DNA of 36,673 nucleotides from Aeromicrobium sp. (GCA_014377785.1 JACMOZ010000174.1:1-36673), one strand, 5' to 3'. Shown: positions 8,194 through 16,637, numbered from the stretch's first letter. The notes: a model not told the origin generated them from the sequence alone. Translations and numbers: made by a program.

Positions 8194-10918
8194 AGTCATC
8201 GACAAGATCCTTCGTATGGGTGAAGGCAAGATCCTTCGCAAACTCGAAGCCATCGCCAAACAAGTCAATGTGCTTGAAGACGAATTTCGAGCCATGAGCG
8301 ACGAGCAACTTCAGGCGATGACGCCGGAGTTCCGTGAACGCCTCGCCGCCGGTGAAACGCTGGACGATCTCATGCCCGAAGCGTTTGCCGCGGTGCGTGA
8401 AGCAGCGAGCCGCGTGCTCGGCCAGCGTCACTTCCACGTCCAGCTCATGGGCGGCGCGGCAATGCACCTGGGCAACATCGCAGAGATGAAAACCGGCGAG
8501 GGCAAGACCCTCGTCGCCACCCTTCCGTGCTACCTCAACGCCTTGTCGGGCAACGGGGTGCATGTTGTCACGGTCAACGATTACCTTGCCAAATATCACG
8601 CCGAGTGGATGGGGCGCGTTTACCATTTCATGGGTATGTCGGTCGGCATGATCTTGCCAAGCATGACGCCGGCCGAACGCCGAGTGTCCTACGCCGCCGA
8701 CATTACCTACGGCACCAACAACGAATTCGGCTTCGACTACCTCCGCGATAACATGGCCGACGAAATCGCCGATTGTGTCCAGCGCGGACACAACTTCGCG
8801 GTCGTCGACGAGGTCGACTCCATCCTCATCGACGAGGCCCGTACGCCGCTTATCATTTCGGGACCGACCGAAGACGACGTCAAATGGTATGGCGAGTTCG
8901 CCAAGATCGTCGAGGCCATGACTATTGACGACCATTATGAGGTCGATGAAAAGAAGCGCACGATCGCCGTCAACGATTTGGGCATCGACAAGGTCGAGGA
9001 CGTCCTCGGCATCGACAATCTCTATGACGCGGTCAACACGTCTCTCATCAGTTTCCTGAACAACGCGATCAAGGCGAAAGAGTTGTTCAAACGCGACAAG
9101 GACTACGTCGTGATGAACGGCGACGTCCTCATCGTCGATGAGCACACCGGTCGTATTCTCGACGGCCGTCGTTACAACGAAGGCTTGCACCAGGCGATCG
9201 AAGCCAAAGAAGGCGTCACCGTGCGTGAGGAATACCAGACCCTCGCCACGATCACGCTGCAGAACTATTTCCGCCTCTACGACACGTTGTCGGGCATGAC
9301 CGGTACGGCGCTCACCGAGGCCTCCGAATTCGACAAGATCTATAAACTCGGCGTCGTGCCGATTCCGACGAACCAGCCGATCGCCCGGCGCGATCAGCCG
9401 GACCTCGTCTACCGCACCGAGCATGCGAAGTTCGATGCCGTCATCGAAGACATCGTGGAGCGCCACGGGCAAGGCCAGCCCATCCTCGTGGGCACGGCGA
9501 GCGTCGAGAAGAGCGAATTGCTCTCCAAGTTGTTGCGCAAGCGCGGCGTTCCGCACGAAGTTCTCAACGCCAAGCAGCATGATCGCGAAGCCTCGATCGT
9601 CGCGATGGCCGGCCACAAGGGCGCGATCACGGTTGCCACCAATATGGCGGGCCGCGGCACCGACATCATGCTCGGCGGAAATGTTGAGTTCCTTGCCGAT
9701 CAGGCACTCCGCGACAAGGGCCTCGACCCGGTGGAGACTTCCGAGGAGTATGAAGCCGCCTGGCCCACGACGCTCAAGGAGATCGAAGCGCAGGTCGCCG
9801 CCGAACACGATGAGGTCGCGCTGGTCGGCGGCCTCGCGGTGATCGGCACGGAACGGCACGAATCGCGTCGCATCGACAACCAGTTGCGTGGTCGTTCTGG
9901 TCGCCAAGGCGATCCGGGCGAAACACGGTTTTATCTTTCGCTTGAAGACGATCTGATGAGACTGTTCAAGGCCGATTGGGTCGACTGGGTCCTCACGACG
10001 ATGAAGATCCCTGACGACGTGCCGATCGAGAACAAGCGCGTCACTGGTGCCATCGCTTCGGCGCAGGCCCAGGTGGAGGCACAGAACTTCGATACCCGCA
10101 AAAACATCCTCAAGTATGACGATGTGATGAGCAGCCAGCGGCAGGTCATTTATGCCGAGCGCCGTCGCGTCCTTGAGGGCGAAGACCTGCACGACTGGGT
10201 CAGCGAGATGATTCCGCAAGTGACCAATGCTTATGTCGTCGGCGCCACCGAAGGCTTCCCCGAGGAGTGGGAACTCGACAAGTTGTGGACGGCCCTCGGC
10301 ACGCTCTATCCGATCGGGTTGACCGCGGAAGGCGTCGAAGCAGAATACGGTGGCCGCTCCGGGCTCACCCGCGAACTCCTTCAGGACGTCATCTCCGAAG
10401 ATGCGCTGGCGGGTTATCGCAATCGCGAGGAGGAGCTCGGATCCGAAATCACTCGCGAGCTCGAGCGCCGCGTCGTCCTCAGCGTCCTTGACCGCAAGTG
10501 GCGCGAGCATCTCTATGAGATGGATTACCTGCGCGAGGGCATCGGCTTGCGGGCCTACTCGCAGCGCGACCCGCTGGTCGAATATCAGCGAGAAGGCTTC
10601 GATCTCTTTAACTCCATGATGGACGCGATCCAGGAAGAGTCCGTGGGATTCCTGTTCAATCTGGAAGTCCAGGTGCAGTCCGAGGAATCCGATGAGTCCG
10701 AGGAATTCGTGCCGCAGATTTCGGCCAAGGGCCTCGAGCACGAAAAGCAGACCAATTTGTCATACTCTTCGCCCAGTTCGGATGGTTCGGGTGAGGTGGA
10801 ACTTTCCAACGAAGCCGAGGATCCCGAAGAGCAAGCCAAGCAGCGCCAAGTCAACATCAAGTCGAAGTCACGCCAGAAGTCGAAGGCCCAGCGTCAGTCC
10901 CGCAAAAGGAACCGTTAG
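8186..10918 (+). CDS. secA: SecA, preprotein translocase ATPase
   Basis: Motor ATPase of the Sec pathway, 910 residues from the GTG start. It drives unfolded preproteins through SecYEG at the cytoplasmic membrane. The N-terminus ([20 protein letters not shown]) is classic for actinobacterial SecA1. Visible are the Walker A motif MKTGEGKT with K107, Walker [19 protein letters not shown], the preprotein-binding domain (about 220-360), motif [10 protein letters not shown], the [13 protein letters not shown] block, and the helical scaffold and wing. The last 70 residues are acidic, then strongly basic ([21 protein letters not shown]); the cysteine-rich SEC-C zinc tail of E. coli SecA is absent, as in mycobacterial SecA1. 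The stop touches the end of the convergent gene with no gap. Confidence 0.97.
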   Translation: MPKVIDKILRMGEGKILRKLEAIAKQVNVLEDEFRAMSDEQLQAMTPEFRERLAAGETLDDLMPEAFAAVREAASRVLGQRHFHVQLMGGAAMHLGNIAEMKTGEGKTLVATLPCYLNALSGNGVHVVTVNDYLAKYHAEWMGRVYHFMGMSVGMILPSMTPAERRVSYAADITYGTNNEFGFDYLRDNMADEIADCVQRGHNFAVVDEVDSILIDEARTPLIISGPTEDDVKWYGEFAKIVEAMTIDDHYEVDEKKRTIAVNDLGIDKVEDVLGIDNLYDAVNTSLISFLNNAIKAKELFKRDKDYVVMNGDVLIVDEHTGRILDGRRYNEGLHQAIEAKEGVTVREEYQTLATITLQNYFRLYDTLSGMTGTALTEASEFDKIYKLGVVPIPTNQPIARRDQPDLVYRTEHAKFDAVIEDIVERHGQGQPILVGTASVEKSELLSKLLRKRGVPHEVLNAKQHDREASIVAMAGHKGAITVATNMAGRGTDIMLGGNVEFLADQALRDKGLDPVETSEEYEAAWPTTLKEIEAQVAAEHDEVALVGGLAVIGTERHESRRIDNQLRGRSGRQGDPGETRFYLSLEDDLMRLFKADWVDWVLTTMKIPDDVPIENKRVTGAIASAQAQVEAQNFDTRKNILKYDDVMSSQRQVIYAERRRVLEGEDLHDWVSEMIPQVTNAYVVGATEGFPEEWELDKLWTALGTLYPIGLTAEGVEAEYGGRSGLTRELLQDVISEDALAGYRNREEELGSEITRELERRVVLSVLDRKWREHLYEMDYLREGIGLRAYSQRDPLVEYQREGFDLFNSMMDAIQEESVGFLFNLEVQVQSEESDESEEFVPQISAKGLEHEKQTNLSYSSPSSDGSGEVELSNEAEDPEEQAKQRQVNIKSKSRQKSKAQRQSRKRNR

Positions 10919-11407
10919 TCAGGCCCAGGTGAGTGCGGTGCATCGCCATTGGCGGACTCCGCGGCTGTTGGACTGCAATTCGAGTCGGACGGCCAAGGCG
11001 CGCGATCGTCCGCCTTGGGCCATCCGTGCGGCGATCTCGGCTGTCGTCTCGGTGACCATGGACACGTGGACCGACACGATTCGCGAACCGGCATTTATGT
11101 GAAGTCGTTGCGGCGCTCGTGCATGCGCCGCGAGTCGCAACTGAAGTTGCTCGTAGACGTCGGGAGACATCCAGACCCCCAGTTGTCTGACCGGTCGTTC
11201 ACCGGTAAGCACCTCGACGAGAACCTGCATGAAATGCGCGGCCCGCTCCTGAAGCGGATTGCGCGAAGGGCCGCTTGCCGGAATGGGCGCCAGAGTGAGT
11301 TGGGCGAACCCCGCGAGCGGTAAAGGCACTTGTTCGGGAGCCGAGGTCGAGAGCCCGAATCGTGGCTCGGGAGCGGTTCGGACCAAAAGCGACGTCGCAG
11401 TTTTCAT
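10919..11407 (-). CDS. Rv3235-family protein of unknown function
   Basis: A 162-residue protein of the Rv3235 family, found near secA throughout actinobacteria. The conserved part is about residues 50-162: AAHFMQVLVEVLTGERPVRQLGVWMSPDVYEQL, a beta-type stretch IVSVHVSMVTETTAEIAARMAQGGRSRALAVRLE, and the end WRCTALTWA. There is no signal peptide or membrane segment; the first 45 residues are proline- and alanine-rich and probably unstructured. No enzyme motif is recognisable. Its ATG overlaps the stop of the LysM gene upstream (ATGA), so the two proteins are made from one message and probably act together. The biochemical role is unknown. Confidence 0.8.
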   Translation of the reverse strand: MKTATSLLVRTAPEPRFGLSTSAPEQVPLPLAGFAQLTLAPIPASGPSRNPLQERAAHFMQVLVEVLTGERPVRQLGVWMSPDVYEQLQLRLAAHARAPQRLHINAGSRIVSVHVSMVTETTAEIAARMAQGGRSRALAVRLELQSNSRGVRQWRCTALTWA

Positions 11408-12039
11408 GGGGATTCCTTCGCAGGCTGAGTGAGTTGTTGGCCGGGGAAGATCAAATCGGGTTCAGGACCGATGAGTGCTCGATTCGCGCCGTACCAGCCT
11501 TCGACGGCGACGCTTATCTCCGAAGGGCTTGCTTCGGAACCGAGGTGACGGGAAGCTATGGACCACAATGTGTCCCCACGATTGACCTGAACGAGGAGAT
11601 GACGAGCCGCTGCCACAGACGCTGCGGCAGCCTCGCCACCGAGCGGGCGATCGGGAAGTCGAAGACCGTCGAGGCTTCGACTGGTCACGCTGCGCTCGGG
11701 AGCTTCCGCGCCGCGGCCAGTGTCGCTGACACCGGCGGCGGGACCGATGGCGAGGGCGCCGGCGGCGCCGAGGAACAACGCGCGCCGAAGGAAACTCGGT
11801 GTGATGAGGTGTGCGAGGACGTCGATCGCGGCGGTTCTGTCGGCGGCGAAGGTGAGCGTCATACAGGCAAGCGACCACGTGCTCAGGGCGACAAGGAGAA
11901 GCGTCACGGCGGCGACCAGCGAGCGGTTGAAGTCGAGGTCGTTGAGGTCGCGAGCTGCCGCGGCTGAGCCCGGACCCAGTGTCAGGAGACTGAACGCGGA
12001 GACGGCGGCAACGCCATAACCGGTCGACGACAATCGCAT
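11404..12039 (-). CDS. LysM-domain membrane protein
   Basis: A 211-residue protein. Hydrophobic segments lie at about 8-28, 40-62 and 85-105, followed by a flexible stretch and a C-terminal LysM domain (about 148-205: VQVNRGDTLWSIASRHLG...IGPEPDLIFPGQQL). LysM domains bind the glycan part of peptidoglycan, so the C-terminus is expected outside the membrane. No hydrolase domain is present, so it is more likely a wall-anchored scaffold than an enzyme. It is the first gene of a minus-strand pair with the Rv3235-like gene, coupled by ATGA. AGCGGGGA just upstream of the ATG can serve as ribosome-binding site. Three 10-bp direct repeats lie in its promoter region. Confidence 0.85.
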   Translation of the reverse strand: MRLSSTGYGVAAVSAFSLLTLGPGSAAAARDLNDLDFNRSLVAAVTLLLVALSTWSLACMTLTFAADRTAAIDVLAHLITPSFLRRALFLGAAGALAIGPAAGVSDTGRGAEAPERSVTSRSLDGLRLPDRPLGGEAAAASVAAARHLLVQVNRGDTLWSIASRHLGSEASPSEISVAVEGWYGANRALIGPEPDLIFPGQQLTQPAKESP

Positions 12040-12050
12040 AATTCCCCGCT

Positions 12051-12080
12051 TCGTTTAAATACGTTCAAGAACGTTTGATT
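12051..12080. repeat. Three 10-bp direct repeats in a divergent promoter region
   Basis: TCGTTTAAAT, ACGTTCAAGA and ACGTTTGATT stand head to tail with CGTT at exactly 10-bp spacing (12052, 12062, 12072). The middle and right units also form the palindrome ACGTTC-AA-GAACGT (12061-12074). The array lies 12-41 bp upstream of the LysM gene and about 65 bp ahead of the divergent gene at 12146. One-turn spacing places all copies on one face of the helix, as expected for a cooperatively bound regulator. Confidence 0.6.
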
Positions 12081-12111
12081 ACAGTGAAAGACATTTGCGT
12101 ACAACTGTCAA
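12078..12111 (-). promoter_or_regulatory. Possible promoter of the LysM/Rv3235 pair
   Basis: On the minus strand a perfect TTGACA (12111-12106) is followed by TGTAAT (12083-12078). The spacer is 22 nt, longer than the usual 16-19, so only one of the two elements may be genuine. If used, the start point would fall inside the 10-bp direct repeats. Confidence 0.35.
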
Positions 12112-12132
12112 CGCGTTTTCCACACTAAGGGG

Positions 12133-12138
12133 TAGCCT
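12133..12138 (+). promoter_or_regulatory. -10 element of a probable leaderless transcript
   Basis: TAGCCT (TANNNT) is followed by seven nt and the ATG at 12146, placing the expected transcription start on the A of the start codon. No Shine-Dalgarno sequence is at a usable distance. Confidence 0.55.
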
Positions 12139-12145
12139 GCCCGTT

Positions 12146-12649
12146 ATGCGGTGGGAAAAATTGTTTGCCGATCTCGAAGGAATCGTCGGTGACGAAGCGT
12201 TGACCGAAAGGGATGCGCTGGTCACCGAGCTCCGGGACGGAGAGCGGGCCGCCACGCGCTGGCAACAACTGGCCGGTGGCGGAGTGTCACTGGAGGTTGC
12301 CGGTGTCGGCCGCATCGACGGCACGGTCCAGTCGGGCAATGATCAGGTCATACATGTGCTCACTGATCGCGCCCACATGCTAGTCAATCCGGTCGCCCTG
12401 ATGGCAGTCCTGGGCGCATCGCAACGCGCGGAAAAACCGACGGTAGTTTCGTCGAAACTGGGCTGGCCGTATGTGTTCCGGTTGCTTCAGCGTGATCAGG
12501 ATCGGGTGCAGGTCTGTCGCACGGACTCCACGTCGAGGGCCGGCAGGGTTGTGCTCGTCGGTGCAGATTTCGTGCAGATCCGTGATGAAGCGGGCAACGC
12601 TCCGATGATTCCGTATTCAGCGATCGCGGTGGTCAGCTGTTCGCGTTGA
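12146..12649 (+). CDS. Conserved actinobacterial protein of unknown function
   Basis: A 167-residue soluble protein starting MRWEKLFADLEGIV, an N-terminus I associate with a widespread uncharacterised actinobacterial family. It has no signal peptide or membrane segment. After a helical first 45 residues it is mainly beta-type (about 50-80 VSLEVAGVGRIDGTV; about 135-165 RVVLVGADFVQIRD...IPYSAIAVVSC), which suggests two small barrel-like folds; no catalytic motif is seen. The ATG at 12146 is chosen over the ATG at 12095 because of the family start and the -10 element seven nt upstream. Its 3' end overlaps the convergent HTH gene by 17 nt, so the two could interfere at the transcript level. Function unknown. 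Confidence 0.75.
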   Translation: MRWEKLFADLEGIVGDEALTERDALVTELRDGERAATRWQQLAGGGVSLEVAGVGRIDGTVQSGNDQVIHVLTDRAHMLVNPVALMAVLGASQRAEKPTVVSSKLGWPYVFRLLQRDQDRVQVCRTDSTSRAGRVVLVGADFVQIRDEAGNAPMIPYSAIAVVSCSR

Positions 12650-12893
12650 TGTCTTCGGATGGTTCGGATTCGTCGCTCGGTTCGAGGTCGGCGAGGGACC
12701 GATCGGTGCGGGCATACTGGCGAGCGATGTAACCCTCGAGTTCGCTGTTTTCGATCCGCCACTGGCCGCGTCCGCCGATCTGGATGCCGCGGAGATCGCC
12801 CCCCCGAACGAGCGCATAAACCTGTCGCACCGTCACATTCAGGACCTCGGCGACATCGGCCAACGTGAGGAATCGGGGCTTGGTGGGAGGCAT
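12633..12893 (-). CDS. Small excisionase-like helix-turn-helix DNA-binding protein
   Basis: An 86-residue protein with a single MerR/excisionase-type HTH (HTH_17) at about residues 7-58: FLTLADVAEVLNVTVRQVYALVRGGDLRGIQIGGRGQWRIENSELEGYI. The winged helix is followed by a 25-residue acidic tail (DLEPSDESEPSEDINANS). Such proteins bind short direct or inverted DNA repeats and act as regulators (BldC-like) or as phage excisionases; no integrase or phage gene is nearby, so a chromosomal regulator is more likely. It is divergent from the SAF/CpaE genes and only 12 bp from a 19-bp palindrome, so autoregulation and control of the neighbouring Tad-type genes are plausible. It overlaps the convergent upstream gene by 17 nt. 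Confidence 0.8.
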   Translation of the reverse strand: MPPTKPRFLTLADVAEVLNVTVRQVYALVRGGDLRGIQIGGRGQWRIENSELEGYIARQYARTDRSLADLEPSDESEPSEDINANS

Positions 12894-12905
12894 ATTCCTA
12901 GTTTC

Positions 12906-12924
12906 GCATGACCCGGTGTCATGC
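12906..12924. promoter_or_regulatory. 19-bp perfect-arm palindrome upstream of the HTH gene, candidate operator
   Basis: GCATGAC (12906-12912), spacer CCGGT and GTCATGC (12918-12924) form perfect 7-bp arms. It lies 13-31 bp ahead of the minus-strand HTH gene and about 150 bp ahead of the plus-strand SAF gene, where a dimeric regulator could block the HTH promoter. Confidence 0.5.
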
Positions 12925-13072
12925 CGGCGGGGACTGTCGCTGCCTGTGGAAAACGGGACAGGGGCTGGACGAATCGGCAAATCTATAGGTGAATACTTCT
13001 TATGAGTATCTGGTGGGGGCCTGATTTTTCGGTGCGGATCGTGAACGGCGGGGCCTTGACCGGCCGGACGCG
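12925..13072. other. Divergent intergenic region between the HTH and SAF genes
   Basis: There is no coding sequence. An AT-richer patch near 12980-13010 has TATAGG and a weak inverted repeat ATACT-N7-AGTAT (12993-13009), the most likely promoter zone for the SAF/CpaE genes. No convincing -35/-10 pair and no strong ribosome-binding site before 13073 were seen. Confidence 0.4.
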
Positions 13073-13702
13073 ATGAGGACGGCGCAGCGTGTAGCCGTCC
13101 ATCCGTGGCGTGATCCGCGTCTTCTCCTCGGCATCATGCTGGTCTTGCTGTCCACCGTCGTGGGAGCAAAAGTGTTTGCCGCGCGCGACGACACCGTCGC
13201 CTATTGGTCGGTTCGAACCTCGGTGGCCGCCGGCGATGAGGTCAAGCGTGAAGACCTGATGACGACCAGGGTGCGGTTGGGTTCTGTTGCGAGCGACTAC
13301 TACGTGCGTACCGATGACGAGTTTCCCGCCGGGATCAGTGAACTTTCATGGGCCCGGGACATCAGCGCCGGCGCACTCCTGGACAAGTCCGCCCTCGTCG
13401 TCGACGACGAGCAGTCTGCTGGTGAACTCCCGCTCAATGTCGCGAACGGCTCCTTTCCGCTCGATCTGCGCAGCGGAGACACTGTCGATGTATGGGTGGG
13501 CCCAGGCCCCGGCCAGCCCACCGAGGGCAAGTCGGTCTTGGTGTTGCAAGCGGCGCGCGTGTTGTCGACTGGTGGCGGCTCCACGGCAATCGGCGGGTCG
13601 CTGGCGCGCACCATTCTCGTTGGGGTCGATGAGGGCGAACTTGCCGGCACGACGTTGAGCGCCATTTCGGCCGGACACGTCACGTTGGTCAGAGTGCCGT
13701 GA
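13073..13702 (+). CDS. SAF-domain protein, CpaB-like pilus accessory
   Basis: A 209-residue protein with one membrane segment near the N-terminus (about 17-36, LLLGIMLVLLSTVVGAKVFAA) and an extracytoplasmic SAF domain (about 42-110: YWSVRTSVAAGDEVKREDLMTTRVRL...SWARDISAGALLDKSAL). A C-terminal beta-rich part (about 115-209) has GDTVDVWVGP, as in CpaB/RcpC proteins. In Tad systems CpaB-like proteins support assembly of the secretion channel and may touch the wall or pilus. The stop overlaps the GTG of the CpaE-like gene (GTGA), so the two are coupled. The ATG at 13073 has no good Shine-Dalgarno sequence. Confidence 0.8.
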   Translation: MRTAQRVAVHPWRDPRLLLGIMLVLLSTVVGAKVFAARDDTVAYWSVRTSVAAGDEVKREDLMTTRVRLGSVASDYYVRTDDEFPAGISELSWARDISAGALLDKSALVVDDEQSAGELPLNVANGSFPLDLRSGDTVDVWVGPGPGQPTEGKSVLVLQAARVLSTGGGSTAIGGSLARTILVGVDEGELAGTTLSAISAGHVTLVRVP

Positions 13703-14874
13703 GGGAAGTCCTGATCGCAGCCGGGGGAGCGGGATGGGAGTCCGCGGCCCTGACATTTCTGGAATCGTCGCGCGACTTCACACTGGCACGACGTTGCGTC
13801 GATGTCGCTGATCTCCTCGCGGCGGCGCAAACCGGCGACGCTGTTGCTGCACTGATTTCGCCGGACGCCCCCGGTTTCGATGCCGACACCGTCTATCGGC
13901 TCGTCCGGGCAGGCGTTCACCCGGTCGCAGTTGAGGCCGACAGCGCCCGCTGTACGGCCCTCGGCATCGCGACCCGCCTTGAAGTCGGCGAACTCGACGC
14001 GCTGGCCGGACACCTTCCGCGCCGGTCTTCGACCGGGGTTGAGGAGGACGTGGCTCACGGAAAGGGCCGCCTCGTCGCCGTATGGGGCCCGACCGGTGCG
14101 CCAGGACGCAGCACCGTCGCACTGGGAATCGCAGCGGCATGCGCCGAACGCGGTATCGGCACGATTCTGGCGGACGCCGATCCCTATGGCGGTACAATCG
14201 CACAGATGCTCGGGGTCCTCGACGAAGTCAGCGGACTCCTCGCCGCCAGCCGCGCCGCCAACAACGGGAGGGCGGCAGAGACGGCCGAACACCTCTATGG
14301 CATCAACGGCAGCCTGTCCATCCTCACTGGTCTCCCGCGGCCCGATCTCTGGGCGCAGGTGCGCGCCGGTGCGGCCGAACTCGTCTTGCAGCAATTGCGC
14401 CACGATGCTGCCATCAGCGTGATCGATTGCGGGTTTTGCCTCGAACAGCCAGAGAGTTTCGATTCGGGGGCTCCGCGACGCAACCAGCTGACCCTGCAAT
14501 CGCTCGAGGCCGCTGACGACGTCATCGCCGTCGGTCGGGCAGATCCGGTCGGTCTCGCCCGACTGGTGCGGGGACTTCACGACCTGGAAGCGCTCATGCC
14601 CTCGGCCGAGATCGCCGTCGTGATCAACATGACCCGGCAGACGATCGGTTGGTCCGATACCGAGATCGGTGCAACAGTCGAACGCCTCACCGGCCGGCGG
14701 CCTGTCGCCTTCCTGCCGCTGGATCAGGCAGCCGTCGATGCCGCCCTGATCGGCGGTCGATTGCTGAGCGAAGCGAGTCCCGATTCGCGCCTCACAAAGT
14801 CATTCGCCCGCTTGGCCCGCGAGTGGGCGACGGAACATGCCGGTGTTGGCTCAGCGTCGTCGGCCGGCACGTGA
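13699..14874 (+). CDS. CpaE-like MinD/ParA-family ATPase of a Tad system
   Basis: A 391-residue protein with an N-terminal receiver-like region without a clear phosphoacceptor (about 1-115) and a C-terminal MinD/ParA-type domain (about 120-385). The Walker A region reads GPTGAPGRST, with R137 where most P-loops have the invariant lysine; the signature second lysine is also missing. DADPYGG at about residue 155 matches the Walker A' strand, and VIDCGF near 240 is the likely Walker B. Arg in this loop is, from memory, common among actinobacterial CpaE-like proteins, so it may bind nucleotide differently. CpaE proteins localise Tad pili. Here the cpaF-tad genes resume 4.3 kb downstream. Confidence 0.8.
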   Translation: MREVLIAAGGAGWESAALTFLESSRDFTLARRCVDVADLLAAAQTGDAVAALISPDAPGFDADTVYRLVRAGVHPVAVEADSARCTALGIATRLEVGELDALAGHLPRRSSTGVEEDVAHGKGRLVAVWGPTGAPGRSTVALGIAAACAERGIGTILADADPYGGTIAQMLGVLDEVSGLLAASRAANNGRAAETAEHLYGINGSLSILTGLPRPDLWAQVRAGAAELVLQQLRHDAAISVIDCGFCLEQPESFDSGAPRRNQLTLQSLEAADDVIAVGRADPVGLARLVRGLHDLEALMPSAEIAVVINMTRQTIGWSDTEIGATVERLTGRRPVAFLPLDQAAVDAALIGGRLLSEASPDSRLTKSFARLAREWATEHAGVGSASSAGT

Positions 14875-14914
14875 GCGGTGGTACTTTTGGGATCACATAT
14901 CACCCAGGAGCACC

Positions 14915-16315
14915 ATGCAACGGATGAGCCCGCTCGATGCAATGTTCTTGAATCAAGACTGCCCGATGGCTCCGCGCCAGATCGCGTCTCTCGCAATTCT
15001 CGAACCCGGTGAACATCGACTCGACTACGACCGGCTCGTCCAGGTCATCAACGACCGTATCGACATCGTGCCGCGTTATCGGCAAATCGCGCTGAGGGTT
15101 CCGGCCGGGCTCGGCACTCCCCTGTGGATCGATGACGAGGACTTCGATATCTCTCTGCATGTGCGTCGATCGGCGTTGCCGAAGCCGGGGACGATGGCAT
15201 CGTTGCGTGAACTTGTAGGCCGGTTGATCGCCCGCCGGCTCGATCCCGATCGTCCGCTGTGGGAGCTTTACCTTGTAGAGGGATTGAGTGCCGGCCGGGT
15301 CGCATTGCTGTTCAAATCCCATCAGGCCCTCGTCGACGGCTCCGAAACCATCGACCTCGCCCAAGTCCTCCTTGAGGAGACCGCCCACGAACGCGACATT
15401 CCGCACGAAGACTGGAATCCGCGCCCCGAACCCGGCGCGGCGGCACTCATCGTCAGTACCGTCAACAAAAATCTGCGTCGCCCGGTCGAGGGACTTCGGA
15501 TCGCCGAGATGAACCTTGGCCGTATAGCGGCCCGGCTTCCGGGGCTGGCTGGCAGGAAGCCTGCGCCGCACGGCATTTTGCTGACCGAACTCAGTCACCA
15601 CCGTCGCTTCGCCTCGCTCGAAACCAAACTCGACGACTACCGCATGGTGCGCGATGAACACGGCGGTACCGTCAACGATGTCATCCTGGCCACGATCGCC
15701 GGCGGTATGCGCGGCTGGATGTTGACGCGTGCTGAGCCCGTCAGTTCGAAAACGCGCTTCCGGGCGATGGTGCCCATGTCGGTCGTTGCCGACGACGGAT
15801 GGCCGACCTCTCTCGGCTCGAAGGTTCGCGGTCATCTGTTGTCCTTACCCGTCGGTGAATCCAATCCGGTTGTGCGTCTGCACCAGGTGTCTTACGCGCT
15901 GAAGGACCACCGAGAGACCGGTTCGGCCGTCGCCGCCAACAAACTTGCCAATCTGCCCGGCTTCGCGACCTCGACTTTCCATGCCGTTGGGGCCCGCGTT
16001 GCCGATGCCGAAAGCGGTCGCGGCCACCAGATCGTCATTACCAACGTCCCCGGCCCGCAAGAGCCGGTCTACATGGCAGGGGCGCGAATGAGCGAGGTCT
16101 ACCCGTGCATACCTCTCAGCGACAACCGGGCGGTGGCAATCGGGGTCACGTCCTACTACGGCAAAGTGTTTTACGGCATCGTTGCCGATCGCGAAGCGGT
16201 GCCCGATGCGGACGTGCTCGCACAATGCATCGACGATGCCCTGGTCGAGATGGTCGAAACGGTTGGCTCTCGTCGCACCCGCGCGCCACGCGGACGCACT
16301 CGGCCCACGCAATGA
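14915..16315 (+). CDS. WS/DGAT-type acyltransferase with altered catalytic motif
   Basis: A 466-residue member of the wax ester synthase/acyl-CoA:diacylglycerol acyltransferase family (N-terminus MSPLDAMFLNQD, later GTVNDVILATIAGGMRGW, and the C-terminal ITNVPGPQEPVYMAGARM). These enzymes esterify fatty alcohols or diacylglycerol with acyl-CoA to make storage lipids. The catalytic HHxxxDG motif here reads H136-Q137-A-L-V-D141-G142: the second His, the general base in characterised enzymes, is Gln. It may be inactive, use another base, or do a different reaction. CAGGAG four nt before the ATG at 14915 supports the start; ATG 14924 is an alternative. The stop overlaps the next gene (ATGA). Confidence 0.88.
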   Translation: MQRMSPLDAMFLNQDCPMAPRQIASLAILEPGEHRLDYDRLVQVINDRIDIVPRYRQIALRVPAGLGTPLWIDDEDFDISLHVRRSALPKPGTMASLRELVGRLIARRLDPDRPLWELYLVEGLSAGRVALLFKSHQALVDGSETIDLAQVLLEETAHERDIPHEDWNPRPEPGAAALIVSTVNKNLRRPVEGLRIAEMNLGRIAARLPGLAGRKPAPHGILLTELSHHRRFASLETKLDDYRMVRDEHGGTVNDVILATIAGGMRGWMLTRAEPVSSKTRFRAMVPMSVVADDGWPTSLGSKVRGHLLSLPVGESNPVVRLHQVSYALKDHRETGSAVAANKLANLPGFATSTFHAVGARVADAESGRGHQIVITNVPGPQEPVYMAGARMSEVYPCIPLSDNRAVAIGVTSYYGKVFYGIVADREAVPDADVLAQCIDDALVEMVETVGSRRTRAPRGRTRPTQ

Positions 16316-16623
16316 TCAGGATTTATCTGTCCGCCACGCTAGGCGATGTTGAGGCGTTGGCGGCGGGTCAAGCCGTGACGGCCGATGCGTTCATGCCCGC
16401 GAGCGACGACGAGGAGGGCGAATTTGCTGCTTTCGGCGAGGCCTCTCAACATGGTCCTGTTGTCATTGCCGCAGATGTCGAAGCCGGTGGTGCACCGGTG
16501 ACCATCGACGACGTGGCGTCATTTCATGTCGCCCTCGATGACAGCGGCGATCTTGCCTGGTTTGCGACTCAGGAAATAGATGCCGTGCTCCTGGCATTGA
16601 GGAGCACGGCATTCCCAACCTGA
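16312..16623 (+). CDS. DUF6912-type small protein
   Basis: A 103-residue soluble acidic protein, starting MIRIYLSATLGDVEALAAGQ and ending in LLALRSTAFPT. I recognise it as the actinobacterial DUF6912 type (start MRIYLPATL in relatives); no function is known to me. The ATG overlaps the stop of the acyltransferase gene (ATGA), so it is translationally coupled to it. A strand-rich fold is suggested by the sequence; there are no catalytic motifs, cysteines, signal peptide or membrane segment. The next gene converges 14 bp downstream. Confidence 0.7.
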   Translation: MIRIYLSATLGDVEALAAGQAVTADAFMPASDDEEGEFAAFGEASQHGPVVIAADVEAGGAPVTIDDVASFHVALDDSGDLAWFATQEIDAVLLALRSTAFPT

Positions 16624-16637
16624 TCGGCTGAGCGCGT

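Noticed and set aside
8084-10741. 885-codon open frame antisense to secA
   Set aside because: It exactly mirrors the secA frame in a GC-rich sequence, has no family features, and secA is certain.
12061-12074. LexA/SOS box
   Set aside because: The actinobacterial box is built from GAAC-N4-GTTC; here the halves are in the opposite order (GTTC-AA-GAAC).
13300-14580. 426-codon antisense frame over the SAF and CpaE-like genes
   Set aside because: Codon-bias shadow; arginine-, cysteine- and proline-rich composition with no recognisable domain.
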